Source of the DNA: an uncultured Desulfobacter sp.
GTDB lineage: Bacteria; Desulfobacterota; Desulfobacteria; Desulfobacterales; Desulfobacteraceae
DNA length: 64,000 nt
Direction: 5' to 3'
Assembly: GCF_963666145.1 (NCBI RefSeq)
Contig: NZ_OY762614.1
Span: forward strand, 5,260,501 to 5,324,500
The notes beneath the pieces are model-generated. The model did no database searches, was not told the origin of the DNA, and saw only the letters and a list, made by a program, of their open reading frames with translations. Positions 19,573 through 28,693 of this stretch are shown in pieces (the first letter of the stretch is position 1; each line of letters begins with the position of its first letter). The translations under genes were made by a program, and so were the position numbers.

Positions 19573-21809
19573 TTACAAATCTCCGGCACCACCGGGATGG
19601 CGATTTTTTTACCTGTGTCCGTCTGGTCCCAATCTCCTAAACTGCTGCCTTGTTTCCCTAATGCCTCTTCCAGGTCGGTGACGGGTTCTTCGTCTTCAAT
19701 GACCACCACATCCAAAAGCTCGGGCAGCTGCCAGGCCGACAGGGACATGCGCTGTTCGGTTCCGCCTTCCACCAGCTCCCATTGTTTTTCGCTATTTTGT
19801 TTGAACAGGTTCACCCCCTCCACCGTAAGCACCCCGGATACTCGGGCCACCATTACGGCCAGTTCCTGGTTGTCCACCATGCGGCCCAGGGGCCAGCCGG
19901 TTTTACCGTGGCCGCCGGGTGACAAGGGCCAGAGAAATTCATACAGGGCGGTTTTGATGTTCTGAAATGTCTGCTGCCGGGCAACGCCCTCTCCGAGGGT
20001 CACGGATACACCCAATCCCAGGGGGATATACTCGGCCCCGATCACGTAGAGTTCCACCCCGATGGGCCGCCGTTCATCTACATGGTGGTGGACCCGGGCC
20101 AGGATATTACGGTCGGGCCTGGGGTTGGGCGGCCGGTGGGAATCCCCCTTGGGCAGCACCATGACACTCATCACGCCGATAATATCAAATAATTTCTGTT
20201 GGGGTTTGAATTGGGGAAGTACCTCCACCCGGCCCAGTTCAATCCCCGGCGTTTTCGACGCGATCTGTTTGTAATCGTCTCTGGTCACGGCCCGGTCACA
20301 ATGTTTTAATACGGACGGTATCCGCTTTTCCGCCTCATCCAGTGTTTCGGCATCCATGCCGCCCCGGGTGGGAATCGCCTGGACCACGCCGAGGTCCGGA
20401 TGGCTGATATCTGTCAGGTTGCCCGCCCCCATATTGCCTTTTATCCCGCCGCCAAATCGCATCTGTTCCAGTCTGATCCGGGCACCGGCTTCGGGCACCG
20501 CTCCGCGAAGACCGTCTCCAAAGGTGATGGTTCCGGCCTCGCTGTCCAGTTCAAACACCGTATCGGTGCGGCCGGCCATGTGCAGGGGCAGGGATTGCCA
20601 GCGTTTGTATCCCACCCCTTTCTCCTCAACCTGGAGTTTGAAACTCGATTCCTGCACCGATGTGCCGGGCAGGGGCAGGGTCAAATCCGAAGTGCCGTCT
20701 GCGGTCGCTAAAATCACGTTCCGGACGGTTTTAAACTGGTCGATTCTCACGGCATTGATCCCCACCCAGTCCAGGGCCAGGCTTTCGCTCTGCTGCCGGG
20801 GGCTGAGCCTGATCCAGGTGACCAGGCGTTTGGCAACGGCTTCGTCGTCGATCCGGGGCGGATGGTTGCCCGTACCGGCATAGATGTTTTCATCCACGTT
20901 GTTTTCCGGCAGGCAAATCTGGGTGGAGGAGGGCAGTTTGAGCTGAACAATCCCCTGCTTAACGAATCCGTCGGTGGTGTCATCGTATATTTCCAGGGGA
21001 AGATAGGGGATGGTGTAGGCCAGATCATCGTCATCATTCCGGCTGGACGGCATGTCCCATTGCCAGTAATCGGCCATGGTCACGGCCTGCTGCACATATT
21101 GATCAAATTCGGGGATTTTCAGCCGGGGTTCAATGCCGATCTGGATCATCTTAAATCCATGCGCATCCGGGTTCAGGGATTGCCTTACCCGCTCTACCAG
21201 GCTTGGATCTTCATCTGCCGCCAGCAGCGCGATCCACAGGGACTGATCAACGGTATCCTTGACCACGTCAAGCCCGGCCCCTGTTTGATCCGGATCATGG
21301 AACATGGGCGTGGTAATGTACTGCTCGGCATTACCGGTTCCGATGTCATAGACCTTTTCCAGCTCTTCTTTGATGGAGGCGACCACCTCTTCTTCCTGTT
21401 CCGAGGGCCGACGCTTGATATAAACCTTTCCGGAGAACGGCATCACCGTAATCTCCCGGGTGGTCTCAAACTCCACACTGCCTTTGATCCTGGTGTATTG
21501 GGGGACTACCACGGGGGTGACTCTCTCCTTGCTGGTCACTTCAAGGGTGACAAGACCGGTGGCGGCCAGGGCCGGCCGCATGGGAATGTTGAGCAGGCGC
21601 AAAAACTCAAGGCGCTGGCGTTCGGGCAGCAGGTTCACCCGGTAGAGCAGGGTATCCCCCAGCCATGCGAACAGATCAATCAGGGTCATTCCCGGATCAC
21701 CGACCTGGGGATTGGTCCATTCGGGCGTGTGGGACGGTATCCGTGCCACCAGCTCTTTGACCAGGTCGTCGAAATTTCTGTCATCCAGTCGATATTTCGG
21801 AATAGGCAT
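19569..21809 (-). CDS. eCIS baseplate J-like protein (Afp11-like)
   Basis: 746 aa. The N-terminus carries the family pattern WTNPQVGDPGMTLIDLFAWL followed by LLYRVNLLPERQRLEFLRLL, typical of large baseplate assembly J / gp6-like proteins of contractile systems. Later, GTITFGDGLRGAVPEAGARI (~435-455) and VTRDDYKQIASKTPGI (~510-525) are standard J-domain blocks. GGGAAGC lies 6-9 nt before the ATG. The gene follows gp25 and overlaps the tail-I-like gene by 4 bp, the conserved baseplate order. Builds the wedge ring around the spike hub. Confidence 0.92.
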   Translation of the reverse strand: MPIPKYRLDDRNFDDLVKELVARIPSHTPEWTNPQVGDPGMTLIDLFAWLGDTLLYRVNLLPERQRLEFLRLLNIPMRPALAATGLVTLEVTSKERVTPVVVPQYTRIKGSVEFETTREITVMPFSGKVYIKRRPSEQEEEVVASIKEELEKVYDIGTGNAEQYITTPMFHDPDQTGAGLDVVKDTVDQSLWIALLAADEDPSLVERVRQSLNPDAHGFKMIQIGIEPRLKIPEFDQYVQQAVTMADYWQWDMPSSRNDDDDLAYTIPYLPLEIYDDTTDGFVKQGIVQLKLPSSTQICLPENNVDENIYAGTGNHPPRIDDEAVAKRLVTWIRLSPRQQSESLALDWVGINAVRIDQFKTVRNVILATADGTSDLTLPLPGTSVQESSFKLQVEEKGVGYKRWQSLPLHMAGRTDTVFELDSEAGTITFGDGLRGAVPEAGARIRLEQMRFGGGIKGNMGAGNLTDISHPDLGVVQAIPTRGGMDAETLDEAEKRIPSVLKHCDRAVTRDDYKQIASKTPGIELGRVEVLPQFKPQQKLFDIIGVMSVMVLPKGDSHRPPNPRPDRNILARVHHHVDERRPIGVELYVIGAEYIPLGLGVSVTLGEGVARQQTFQNIKTALYEFLWPLSPGGHGKTGWPLGRMVDNQELAVMVARVSGVLTVEGVNLFKQNSEKQWELVEGGTEQRMSLSAWQLPELLDVVVIEDEEPVTDLEEALGKQGSSLGDWDQTDTGKKIAIPVVPEICK

Positions 21810-21811
21810 AA

Positions 21812-22228
21812 TCAGCTTCCCAAATTCAGTTTAACCGTTGTTGTTACCTCTTCCCGGGTCCGCCTGATTTTATAGGCAATCTCAATGCGAACCGCCTCCG
21901 GTGTCTCCCGGTCTTCCCATACCTCCACCCGGAGCACCACCATGCGACTCTCCCATTGGGCCAGGGACTTGAATACCGTTTCCTGGATCTGCCGTCGGGT
22001 TTCCAGGGTGTTGGGCAGGTGCAGAAAATTTGACAATCCCGCGCCGAACCGGGGACGCATCAGCTGCTCGCCGGGCCGGGTCAGCAGGATGATGCGGATG
22101 GACTGCTTTATGCTGTCCTCCAGAGCGGGGTAGGCCAGCGTCCCCTTATCCGGCACCGGAAGCAGGGGCCAGCCTAAGGGTGCGCCGGGAATGTTTTTGT
22201 TTTTTTTCGCGGGCGTTGTCTGTGTCAT
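21812..22228 (-). CDS. gp25/W-like baseplate protein (Afp9-like)
   Basis: 138 aa, the usual length. Family features: SIKQSIRIILLTRPGEQLMR, then FGAGLSNFLHLPNT, and a closing β-rich segment with E-x-W-E-D. This small, highly conserved protein nucleates sheath assembly at the baseplate in phages, T6SS and eCIS. Preceded by AAAGGAT, and separated by 2 bp from the J-like gene and 3 bp from the 975-aa gene. Confidence 0.93.
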   Translation of the reverse strand: MTQTTPAKKNKNIPGAPLGWPLLPVPDKGTLAYPALEDSIKQSIRIILLTRPGEQLMRPRFGAGLSNFLHLPNTLETRRQIQETVFKSLAQWESRMVVLRVEVWEDRETPEAVRIEIAYKIRRTREEVTTTVKLNLGS

Positions 22229-22231
22229 GGC

Positions 22232-25159
22232 TTAATCCTTTGCCTTGAGCCGGTCGATGTTCGGCAGGGGAAAACACATAAAGAACCAGGGCATCCACTT
22301 GAAAAAGATGTTGAAAAGTTTCACGATGATGGTCAAAAGAATCAGGGCGCACAAGGTCACAATGGGGATGGACAACGAGCAGATCATGCCTAAGGACGCC
22401 CCGCTTTTGTCCTTGCAGGGTCCTGTGTTTCCCGCATTGGGCAGTTTTTTGTGAAAGGGCCAGGGCAGAACGGAGAGAACCAGATCGCCCAGGGTCATCT
22501 TCTTGGTTTTTTTGACTTTGCCGCACATCATGTCCGAAAACAGGACCATGGCGCTTTTCTTGTATTTGCGCAGCCCCGCCGGAGAGATGTCAAAGGGCAT
22601 CCGGATCTTGACCGGGCGGGCCGGGGCGTCAACATCAAAGAACGGAGCCATGTCAAACCGGCAGGTGGCCGGGCTGATCCGGGGTTGGAACAGATGGCCG
22701 CAATGGGGCCTTTCAAATACCAGGCGCACCACAAACCGGACATCTTTGGTGTCCAGCAGGGGGGCATGATTCAGGGTCGATGAGTTTGGTTCCCCGTTCT
22801 CCGGCTTGTGGGCCAGGACCTGCTGATGGATAAACGTTGCCAGGTCGTCCAGTTGTTCCTGGAGATCCTCGGCAGTTACAGGTGACGCCGAACCCTGGGA
22901 GGAAAGCTCCGGCACCGGGTGGCTCTGGGAAAGGGTCAGTTTTGGATGGGGATCGGTCAGGGGAAACAGAAAATCGGGCCAGTCTTCATTTATTTGGGAG
23001 TCGTCCCCACCGGTTTGGATGCTCCGGTCATAGGGGGTGTCCACGGCCTCCAGTTTGTCCCCCCAGGCAAGGGCTTCAACCAGGGCCTGGGATAATGCGG
23101 GAATGATTCGGATATTGCGCTGCCCCGTGTTGGGGAAAAACAAGACCTCCTGTTCCTGCTCATCTATCACCTTGTTTTTCAGAAATGTTACCCATTGCAG
23201 AACTGCTGCATCCGTGCCTGTGGGTTTTCCAAACACCTCCCGGATTGCCTGGGCATAAAGTTTTGGGCAATGGGTTTCCAGATCCGATGCAAACTGGGTA
23301 AAGGGGTACCAGCTTCTGGTTTGGGCCTGGCCGAAAACCGTTTGCAGCCAGGTGGCCGTGAATGTTTCCACATCACCGAACTGTCCGGCAGCCAGGTTCG
23401 TCGTTATATTTTCTATGTTAATGGCTGTAATCTTTTCTTCCACATGGGCTTCAAAGGTCCAGTAAAAGACAAGTAACGCCCATAAAGATTTTTCAAGTCC
23501 CGCTGACTCCAGCCCATCGCTGTTGAGGGTCAGTATTATTTGGTGCTGGACTGCCGGTAATTTGATCTTTTTCAGGCAGTGAATCAGCTTGCCCTGATCC
23601 GTATGAAATCCCGGTTCAAGGCCTGAGACGGCTGCCTCTTTGATCGTCGGAAAATTGTGTTCCAGGGCCTGGGCAAAATCCGGAAAACTGTGTTTGGCGT
23701 CCGATATCAATGACGAGAGCACCGACAAAAGGGTGGTGCGGAACACGGGTGTAAATCCCGTCACAGAGGTTACCCGGGCCCTGACTTTTTCGGCCTGGGC
23801 CTCAGCACCGAACAGAATCCAGGAGAGCTCGAGGTAGATTTCAAGTTTCCAGAAATCCATTAGTTTGTCCCACACCGTAACCCTGGTGCCGTTCTGGGTT
23901 TGGGTTTGAAAACCGCTGACAGCCAGGTTCTCAACGGCCAGGTCAAGGAAGAGCCGGGTATCCAGCCGGGTATCGGTGAGGGCCGTGACCAGCGCTTCTT
24001 CACCAGTGCTTAAAAGGGGCTGGGCGGTTAACAGGTTGGTGTTGTTCTCTGTTTCGGATATCTTTGACCATACCCCGGGCAGATGATCGGACAAAAATCG
24101 GGCAAAATCCAGAAGCACATACCAGGAACCGGTCTGGATTTCATCCCGTGTCCTGCGGATATTTTGGACCAGGTCCAGGTCCGGCACAGGTAGTTCCAAA
24201 CCGAAACTGGTGGACGGGACATCCTGCTCGCTGTTTACGCGTTTTTCGGTGTCGGCCTGGTCGATCATGGCTTTCCAGGGCGCGATCACATCGGCGAACA
24301 AAATTTCCCTGTACAAGTCGATCCCGCTGTCTCCGGACGGGACCGGGCTTGCGATCACCGTGTCCTGGTCACTGCCCGTGTGGGACGGGGCCTCCATCCA
24401 CACATCCCGTTGACTGACGGGAATCAGACCGCCAAACACCTGACGTAAACGGTCGCACCGGTCGGGATAGGTGACCGGAAACAGGGGGTGCTGTTCCTCG
24501 TTGGGCAGAATGCGCATCACAGCAGCATTGTCGTCGCCATGAACCCCCAGTTTTTGCCAGGCCATGCCCGTGGAGGTGGCCACAAAGCCGAATTCTTCAA
24601 TGACCTGTTCGGCGTTGGGTTTAAGGGCCCGTACCACAAAGGTGGCACGCTCCCGGGTCGCAAGATCCACAGAATAATCGGGAAGACCCTTTTGGCCTGA
24701 CACAAGGGTCCCGGTGACCACATAATAGCGCTGGTGGATGGGCTGATACAGTTTGAGCCCGTCCGCGGCAAGCAAATCCGGCACCGAAGCCGGGCCGTTG
24801 ACCTCTTGTTTTATCTGAGTTGTCCGCTTTTCCCGGGCGTAATTTTGAACCAGCTGTTTGGTGGTGTTGTAGCTTTCGGGCAAAAATACCTTGGGCCGGG
24901 AAATTTCCACAGGTTTGGGCGTGGGCATGGGGTTTCGCCAGGTTTCGGGCCGGGCCACCCACTCGGTCAGACGCCAGGGGGCGTGGGTCAGCATGGCGAT
25001 CATTTCATCCATGAACAGGTCATTGGAAAATCGCAGGATCACCGGCCGTGCCATTTGGCCCAGGCCCGGGTCCGGTACGCGCATCCATGCGCTTTTTTCT
25101 CCCCAGAGCGCAGACGGGGCCATCCACTGGATGTTGTTCTGTTTGGTCTGGGTTACCAT
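22232..25159 (-). CDS. Large eCIS-associated protein (975 aa) with C-terminal hydrophobic segment, function unknown
   Basis: The start overlaps the spike gene by 7 bp, so it belongs to the baseplate block. Residues ~130-190 contain LKLYQPIHQRYYVVTGTLV and LPDYSVDLATRERATFVVRA, a pattern I associate with large uncharacterised proteins beside VgrG-like genes in eCIS loci (memory, not verified). The centre (~300-720) is helical with several Leu-rich segments. Residues ~922-966 form a strongly hydrophobic stretch, for example SLSIPIVTLCALILLTIIV followed by an aromatic-rich part, long enough for one or two membrane passes. A short basic tail follows. No enzyme motif was found. It may anchor the particle to a membrane or plug the baseplate (inference). 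Confidence 0.7.
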   Translation of the reverse strand: MVTQTKQNNIQWMAPSALWGEKSAWMRVPDPGLGQMARPVILRFSNDLFMDEMIAMLTHAPWRLTEWVARPETWRNPMPTPKPVEISRPKVFLPESYNTTKQLVQNYAREKRTTQIKQEVNGPASVPDLLAADGLKLYQPIHQRYYVVTGTLVSGQKGLPDYSVDLATRERATFVVRALKPNAEQVIEEFGFVATSTGMAWQKLGVHGDDNAAVMRILPNEEQHPLFPVTYPDRCDRLRQVFGGLIPVSQRDVWMEAPSHTGSDQDTVIASPVPSGDSGIDLYREILFADVIAPWKAMIDQADTEKRVNSEQDVPSTSFGLELPVPDLDLVQNIRRTRDEIQTGSWYVLLDFARFLSDHLPGVWSKISETENNTNLLTAQPLLSTGEEALVTALTDTRLDTRLFLDLAVENLAVSGFQTQTQNGTRVTVWDKLMDFWKLEIYLELSWILFGAEAQAEKVRARVTSVTGFTPVFRTTLLSVLSSLISDAKHSFPDFAQALEHNFPTIKEAAVSGLEPGFHTDQGKLIHCLKKIKLPAVQHQIILTLNSDGLESAGLEKSLWALLVFYWTFEAHVEEKITAINIENITTNLAAGQFGDVETFTATWLQTVFGQAQTRSWYPFTQFASDLETHCPKLYAQAIREVFGKPTGTDAAVLQWVTFLKNKVIDEQEQEVLFFPNTGQRNIRIIPALSQALVEALAWGDKLEAVDTPYDRSIQTGGDDSQINEDWPDFLFPLTDPHPKLTLSQSHPVPELSSQGSASPVTAEDLQEQLDDLATFIHQQVLAHKPENGEPNSSTLNHAPLLDTKDVRFVVRLVFERPHCGHLFQPRISPATCRFDMAPFFDVDAPARPVKIRMPFDISPAGLRKYKKSAMVLFSDMMCGKVKKTKKMTLGDLVLSVLPWPFHKKLPNAGNTGPCKDKSGASLGMICSLSIPIVTLCALILLTIIVKLFNIFFKWMPWFFMCFPLPNIDRLKAKD

Positions 25160-25839
25160 ATGTTTCCCGCCCCCGGTGTATACGATGCACTGATCACGCT
25201 GTTGGTGATTACGGTCTGGGCCTGGACCACCCCGCTGAATGTGGACATGGGCGCATCCACCCGGACCTGGGCTGCGGACACCGTTACCTGGGTGGCCTGG
25301 ACTGTCACTTCCAGGGGGGTGTTCACCGTAACCCCCTGGGAGTTAATGGTTACCGTGGTGCCGGCCGTGCTGAATTCAATTTTTCCGCCCCCGGCGTCGG
25401 TGAGTTCTCCGCTGGTTCCGCCCGGCGTGGTGAATTTGATGGTGGCCTGGGCCGAAGTCTCTTCTTCAATGGCAATGCGTGTGCCGGCCTTGCCCACCAG
25501 GGTCCAGCGATCCACGGCATCCCCGCTGCCCCCCAGGGTCTCGGGCGCCTGGTCATTGCCGTTCCACAACGATCCCAGAACGATGGGATAGCGGCTGTCT
25601 CCGTTGATAAAGGAGACCACCACCTCGTCATCCACATCGGGAATGAAAAACGCCCCCTTGTTGCCCCCGGCGCAGGGAACCGCCACCCTGGCCCAGAGGG
25701 TGCCGTCCTGTTGTTCGGCACTGGAATGGGAGAGCAGCCTGATCTGGACGCGATTTAACTGTTCGGGGTCGTTCACGGCGGTGACCTTGGCCAGATGCAG
25801 ATCCTGATTCAGTCCGTTGTGTTGCAGCGGTGCCGACAT
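25153..25839 (-). CDS. Baseplate spike protein, gpV/VgrG C-terminal-like (Afp8 C-terminal half)
   Basis: 228 aa from the chosen ATG at 25837-25839 (MSAPLQHNG). A longer form from 25872 would overlap the hub gene by 22 bp, and neither start has an ideally spaced site (GGGAGG lies ~15 nt upstream of the chosen ATG). Residues ~20-100 show the OB-fold of gpV/gp5: ARVAVPCAGGNKGAFFIPDV, then DEVVVSFINGD and YPIVLGSLWNG. The remainder is a β-helix-like series of short V/T/I strands typical of the spike needle. Afp and PVC carry hub and spike in one VgrG-like protein; here they are two adjacent genes. Confidence 0.9.
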   Translation of the reverse strand: MSAPLQHNGLNQDLHLAKVTAVNDPEQLNRVQIRLLSHSSAEQQDGTLWARVAVPCAGGNKGAFFIPDVDDEVVVSFINGDSRYPIVLGSLWNGNDQAPETLGGSGDAVDRWTLVGKAGTRIAIEEETSAQATIKFTTPGGTSGELTDAGGGKIEFSTAGTTVTINSQGVTVNTPLEVTVQATQVTVSAAQVRVDAPMSTFSGVVQAQTVITNSVISASYTPGAGNIW

Positions 25840-25850
25840 ATTCTTTATAT

Positions 25851-26945
25851 TTATCCTCCCAGATAGGCACATTCGGCGTGGAATGTGGTTTTATATCCCT
25901 GTTCCAGATTAAAGTGGTGGCGGACCCGGGTGACAAAATAGGTATTTTCAAACCGGGGCCCCACACCGGCAAGGGTCAGATGGGTGCCCACTCGGATGGC
26001 CGGGTTTCCTTGGGTTAACCCTTCGGCGCACACAAATTTTCGGGCCCGCTGTGAAAATTCAGCGTTCACCAGGGCCTGGGCCTCAATGTCGTCCCCAGCC
26101 CCGGCCCGGGAGAGATGTTCACTGCGTTCACCCAACGAGTCTGAAAGAAACTGCGCCCCGGTTGTTCCCCGGCCTGGACCGTAGTCCACGGACGCGTCGC
26201 TTTCCACGTTGATCTGTTCACCGGCGCCTACATCCCATCCGGTAAAGGTAACTGTGCTGACCTGGTGGGCCAGGTCGGCCATGATCCGGATACGCTCCAG
26301 CTGGCTGTCCATCTCCAGGCTCACTTCACTGCGCCGGATTTCGGACCGGGGGGCCACGGTGAGGACGTCTTCTGCCATCCAGAGTTCCCCGTCATGCCGG
26401 TCGATGAGCCGCCTTAGGAACGCCAGGTCCGATTCGTTGAGCTGGAGTTGCGCATCCAGTTGTTGATCCATGCCGGTAATATCTGTTTGAACGCCTAGGT
26501 CCGATGCCACAGACTCAATGATGGAACGCAAGGAGTCGGCCTCGAAGAGTCTTGTCCGCCGGGTCATCCTTGCCGTTTGCAGATGATCTTCGGCCAGAAC
26601 CATTAATTGCGGTTCACTGCCGCCGCCTATCTGCATTTCCAGGGCCGTGACGGTTCCCCTGAACAACTCCACCGGATCATTGTTGTCCCCCCCCAGCACC
26701 CGTATGGCTTTTCCCAGGGACAATGAATCGTTGTCACCGTACTCAAAGGCCAGGTCATTGCCCCGGCCTTCCACGGTGGCGGAATTGAAAAAATTGAGTT
26801 CCATGGCCGCCATGCCCTGGTCCGTTTCAGTCAGATCCATGCTGATCAAAAGGTTCTGGACCATATCATTGACCACGCCGTCCACCTCGATCACCGGCCG
26901 GGCAATATAGATATCCCTCTGTGATATTGGGGTCTCTTCGGTCAT
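25851..26945 (-). CDS. Baseplate hub protein, phage late-control gpD-like (Afp8 N-terminal half)
   Basis: 364 aa. I chose the ATG at 26943-26945 (MTEETPIS) over a TTG two codons earlier. The gpD/gp27 hub fold is suggested by the ordered blocks MELNFFNSATVEG, ELFRGTVTALEMQIGG, LFEADSLRSIIESVASDLGV and LNESDLAFLRRLIDRHDGEL (known pattern of gpD and VgrG N-termini). The C-terminal part GNPAIRVGTHLTLAGVGPRF also matches. Forms the trimeric hub on which the spike sits. 11 bp separate it from the spike gene. Confidence 0.9.
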   Translation of the reverse strand: MTEETPISQRDIYIARPVIEVDGVVNDMVQNLLISMDLTETDQGMAAMELNFFNSATVEGRGNDLAFEYGDNDSLSLGKAIRVLGGDNNDPVELFRGTVTALEMQIGGGSEPQLMVLAEDHLQTARMTRRTRLFEADSLRSIIESVASDLGVQTDITGMDQQLDAQLQLNESDLAFLRRLIDRHDGELWMAEDVLTVAPRSEIRRSEVSLEMDSQLERIRIMADLAHQVSTVTFTGWDVGAGEQINVESDASVDYGPGRGTTGAQFLSDSLGERSEHLSRAGAGDDIEAQALVNAEFSQRARKFVCAEGLTQGNPAIRVGTHLTLAGVGPRFENTYFVTRVRHHFNLEQGYKTTFHAECAYLGG

Positions 26946-26947
26946 GA

Positions 26948-27124
26948 TCAATCCGCCATGAGCCTGATCCTGCGATATTCGATCCGCCGCAGGGTTTCTT
27001 TCATCGTTTGTTCCGAATCATGGCTTTGGGGTGACGGTTCCCCCCGGGGCGCTTCTGCCTGAAAGCCATCATTGTCATCGGGCAGGGTAATGCCCGATTC
27101 CACTTCATCAATGGTAATACCCAT
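26948..27124 (-). CDS. Small eCIS protein, 58 aa, unknown function
   Basis: ATG at 27122-27124 with GAGGA at 6-nt spacing, directly after the adaptor gene stop and directly before the hub gene. The N-terminus MGITIDEVESGITLPDDND is acidic. The C-terminus KETLRRIEYRRIRLMAD is basic and helical. Small proteins with a basic Arg/Leu-rich end occur at this place in other eCIS loci (recollection); I cannot assign a Pfam family. Tight spacing on both sides argues it is a real gene, perhaps a chaperone or tube/hub contact piece. Confidence 0.72.
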   Translation of the reverse strand: MGITIDEVESGITLPDDNDGFQAEAPRGEPSPQSHDSEQTMKETLRRIEYRRIRLMAD

Positions 27125-27126
27125 GG

Positions 27127-28143
27127 TCAATCCTCAAAGGTTATGCCCGGTTCAATATCAGCCGATACCCCCACGTCCGCAGACATGCTTGCCTGGGCCC
27201 CCGCACTGAACCCGGCGTCAAGACCGGCGGACATACCCGCACCCATCTGGAAACCGGCATTAAAATGGCTTTCCAGGCCCAATGAGACCCCGGCCCCCAT
27301 GGAGACGTTTGCCGACTGCTTGAGGTTTGCAAACTGTGCTGCGGTTCGGCTGGTTGCCCCAGCGCTGATACCGCCTCCTGCCTTCAACGATACATTGGCC
27401 CCGGCAGATGCCTTCAGGTTGGGCAGAACCAGTTCATTGACCTCGGGCAGGCGCATGTTTTCAATACCGTTAAGTGATGCCACGGCCCGGGCCGCCAGGC
27501 AATTGCCTGCGGCCATGGAATTGTTCGATGCCACCGCAGCGGTGATACTGGTATCGGCACCGGTCCGGTTGACCGGTGAATTGCCACCGGGTGTGAGATC
27601 TCCGGCCGTATTGTTGCTGGTGTTTACACTGGTGTTGGGGTCAAAATTGCGCTGCTGCTGGGTCATGGATAAGGTGACGACAGCCCGCAGGGGAACGCCT
27701 TGTGAAGAAAAAAAGTCCAGTTTTTCTTTGTATGTGTCAATATACCCTTCAAACCAGATGGTGCCCCATTGAAAAATCACGATGGACGGGATCTTCCGGT
27801 TCTGGGTGTTCCGTTGGGGACGCTGTTGTGCCGGGTCCATCATCCGGCCCAGCAAGTTGGTCCGGGTGCGGACATCGGCCCCGTCCCGGGTGGTATCGAA
27901 AATCAGTTCCATGCTCAGCTTGGCCGTTGTTTCGGTGACCGAAACCTGGACGGGCTGGTTTCTGCGGCCCTTTTGCACGCTGTTGGTAAAGGTGATGTCC
28001 AGGGATTCGGGATTGAAATGAACGGTTACCTTATTTTCCCGTTGTGCATTCTCGGAAAGGGGCTGGCCGTTTTCATCGGTTTTGGGCATGAAAATGGCCT
28101 GGGTGTGCAGCGCCTCTCTCAGTGTGGATTGGGTATCCGGCAT
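27127..28143 (-). CDS. Tube-baseplate adaptor (Afp7-like) with Ala/Gly/Ser-rich tail and no visible LysM
   Basis: 338 aa. Residues ~35-170 fit the gp53/Afp7-type adaptor: VTVHFNPESLDITFTNSVQ, then LSMELIFDTTRDG, then IVIFQWGTIWFEGYIDTYKE, then PLRAVVTLSMTQQ. Most homologues end in a LysM domain; none is visible here. Instead residues ~245-338 are low-complexity, with repeated short units such as SMGAGVSLGLESHFNAGFQM and SAGLDAGFSAGAQASM. The tail probably forms a flexible or β-rich filler inside the hub (inference). GGAG lies 9 nt before the ATG. Gene order tube2-adaptor-small protein-hub is typical of eCIS. Confidence 0.82.
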   Translation of the reverse strand: MPDTQSTLREALHTQAIFMPKTDENGQPLSENAQRENKVTVHFNPESLDITFTNSVQKGRRNQPVQVSVTETTAKLSMELIFDTTRDGADVRTRTNLLGRMMDPAQQRPQRNTQNRKIPSIVIFQWGTIWFEGYIDTYKEKLDFFSSQGVPLRAVVTLSMTQQQRNFDPNTSVNTSNNTAGDLTPGGNSPVNRTGADTSITAAVASNNSMAAGNCLAARAVASLNGIENMRLPEVNELVLPNLKASAGANVSLKAGGGISAGATSRTAAQFANLKQSANVSMGAGVSLGLESHFNAGFQMGAGMSAGLDAGFSAGAQASMSADVGVSADIEPGITFED

Positions 28144-28168
28144 CTCTTTAATCTCCGGTTTTAATGTT

Positions 28169-28693
28169 CTAATTTTCTGATTCTAAATTGCCTTTATGGA
28201 TCAGCCCTTCATGTACAAAATGCAGCTCCTCAATGGCTGCCTGGGTATAAGTGGCGTTAAAGTCAGCGGTTTTAAATTTGGTCGGCAGAGCATTGATCAT
28301 TTCCCAGGCCATGACCGGCTTTTTTTCCCCGTTGACATCAAAATCAAACAAGGTGACTTCAGCCTTCAGGCGAAAGGCGTAGGCACCCTTGGCCACAAGT
28401 TCAAACCACTGCCACAGATCCCGGTTCCGGGTGACGCCCCGTTTGAGGATGACGGTGGAAAAGCTGACCCGGCCGGCCCGCTGGATTTCACCATAATTAT
28501 TTCCGCCTGCTTTGATGGATCTGGGTTCCATGGTGGCTTCCAGGCCGCTGCATTCGGAAAACGCCCCGCCGCACAGCAGGCGCTCGCCACCGGCATCGGG
28601 GTGATCAGCAGACACGGTAAACCGTACTTCAAACCGGAATACCGGCAGCGGATAATCCAGGATATTCCTGTTGTTTTCTGCCTGGCCGCTCAT
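28169..28693 (-). CDS. Inner tube protein 2 (gp19/Afp1-Afp5-like)
   Basis: 174 aa. Tail-tube family blocks: FRFEVRFTV near the N-terminus, GAFSECSGLEATMEPRSI, then TVILKRGVTRNRDLWQWF and the closing IEELHFVHEGL. The gene overlaps the second sheath gene by 4 bp (ATGA). Longer and more divergent than the other tube gene at 30285-30737. In Afp-type systems such divergent copies make the tube-initiating ring next to the baseplate (family knowledge), which fits its place beside the adaptor gene. Confidence 0.9.
   Translation of the reverse strand: MSGQAENNRNILDYPLPVFRFEVRFTVSADHPDAGGERLLCGGAFSECSGLEATMEPRSIKAGGNNYGEIQRAGRVSFSTVILKRGVTRNRDLWQWFELVAKGAYAFRLKAEVTLFDFDVNGEKKPVMAWEMINALPTKFKTADFNATYTQAAIEELHFVHEGLIHKGNLESEN

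Noticed and set aside
20862..21875. 337-aa plus-strand frame inside the baseplate J gene
   Set aside because: Shadow of the minus-strand J gene; no recognisable domain and no start site.
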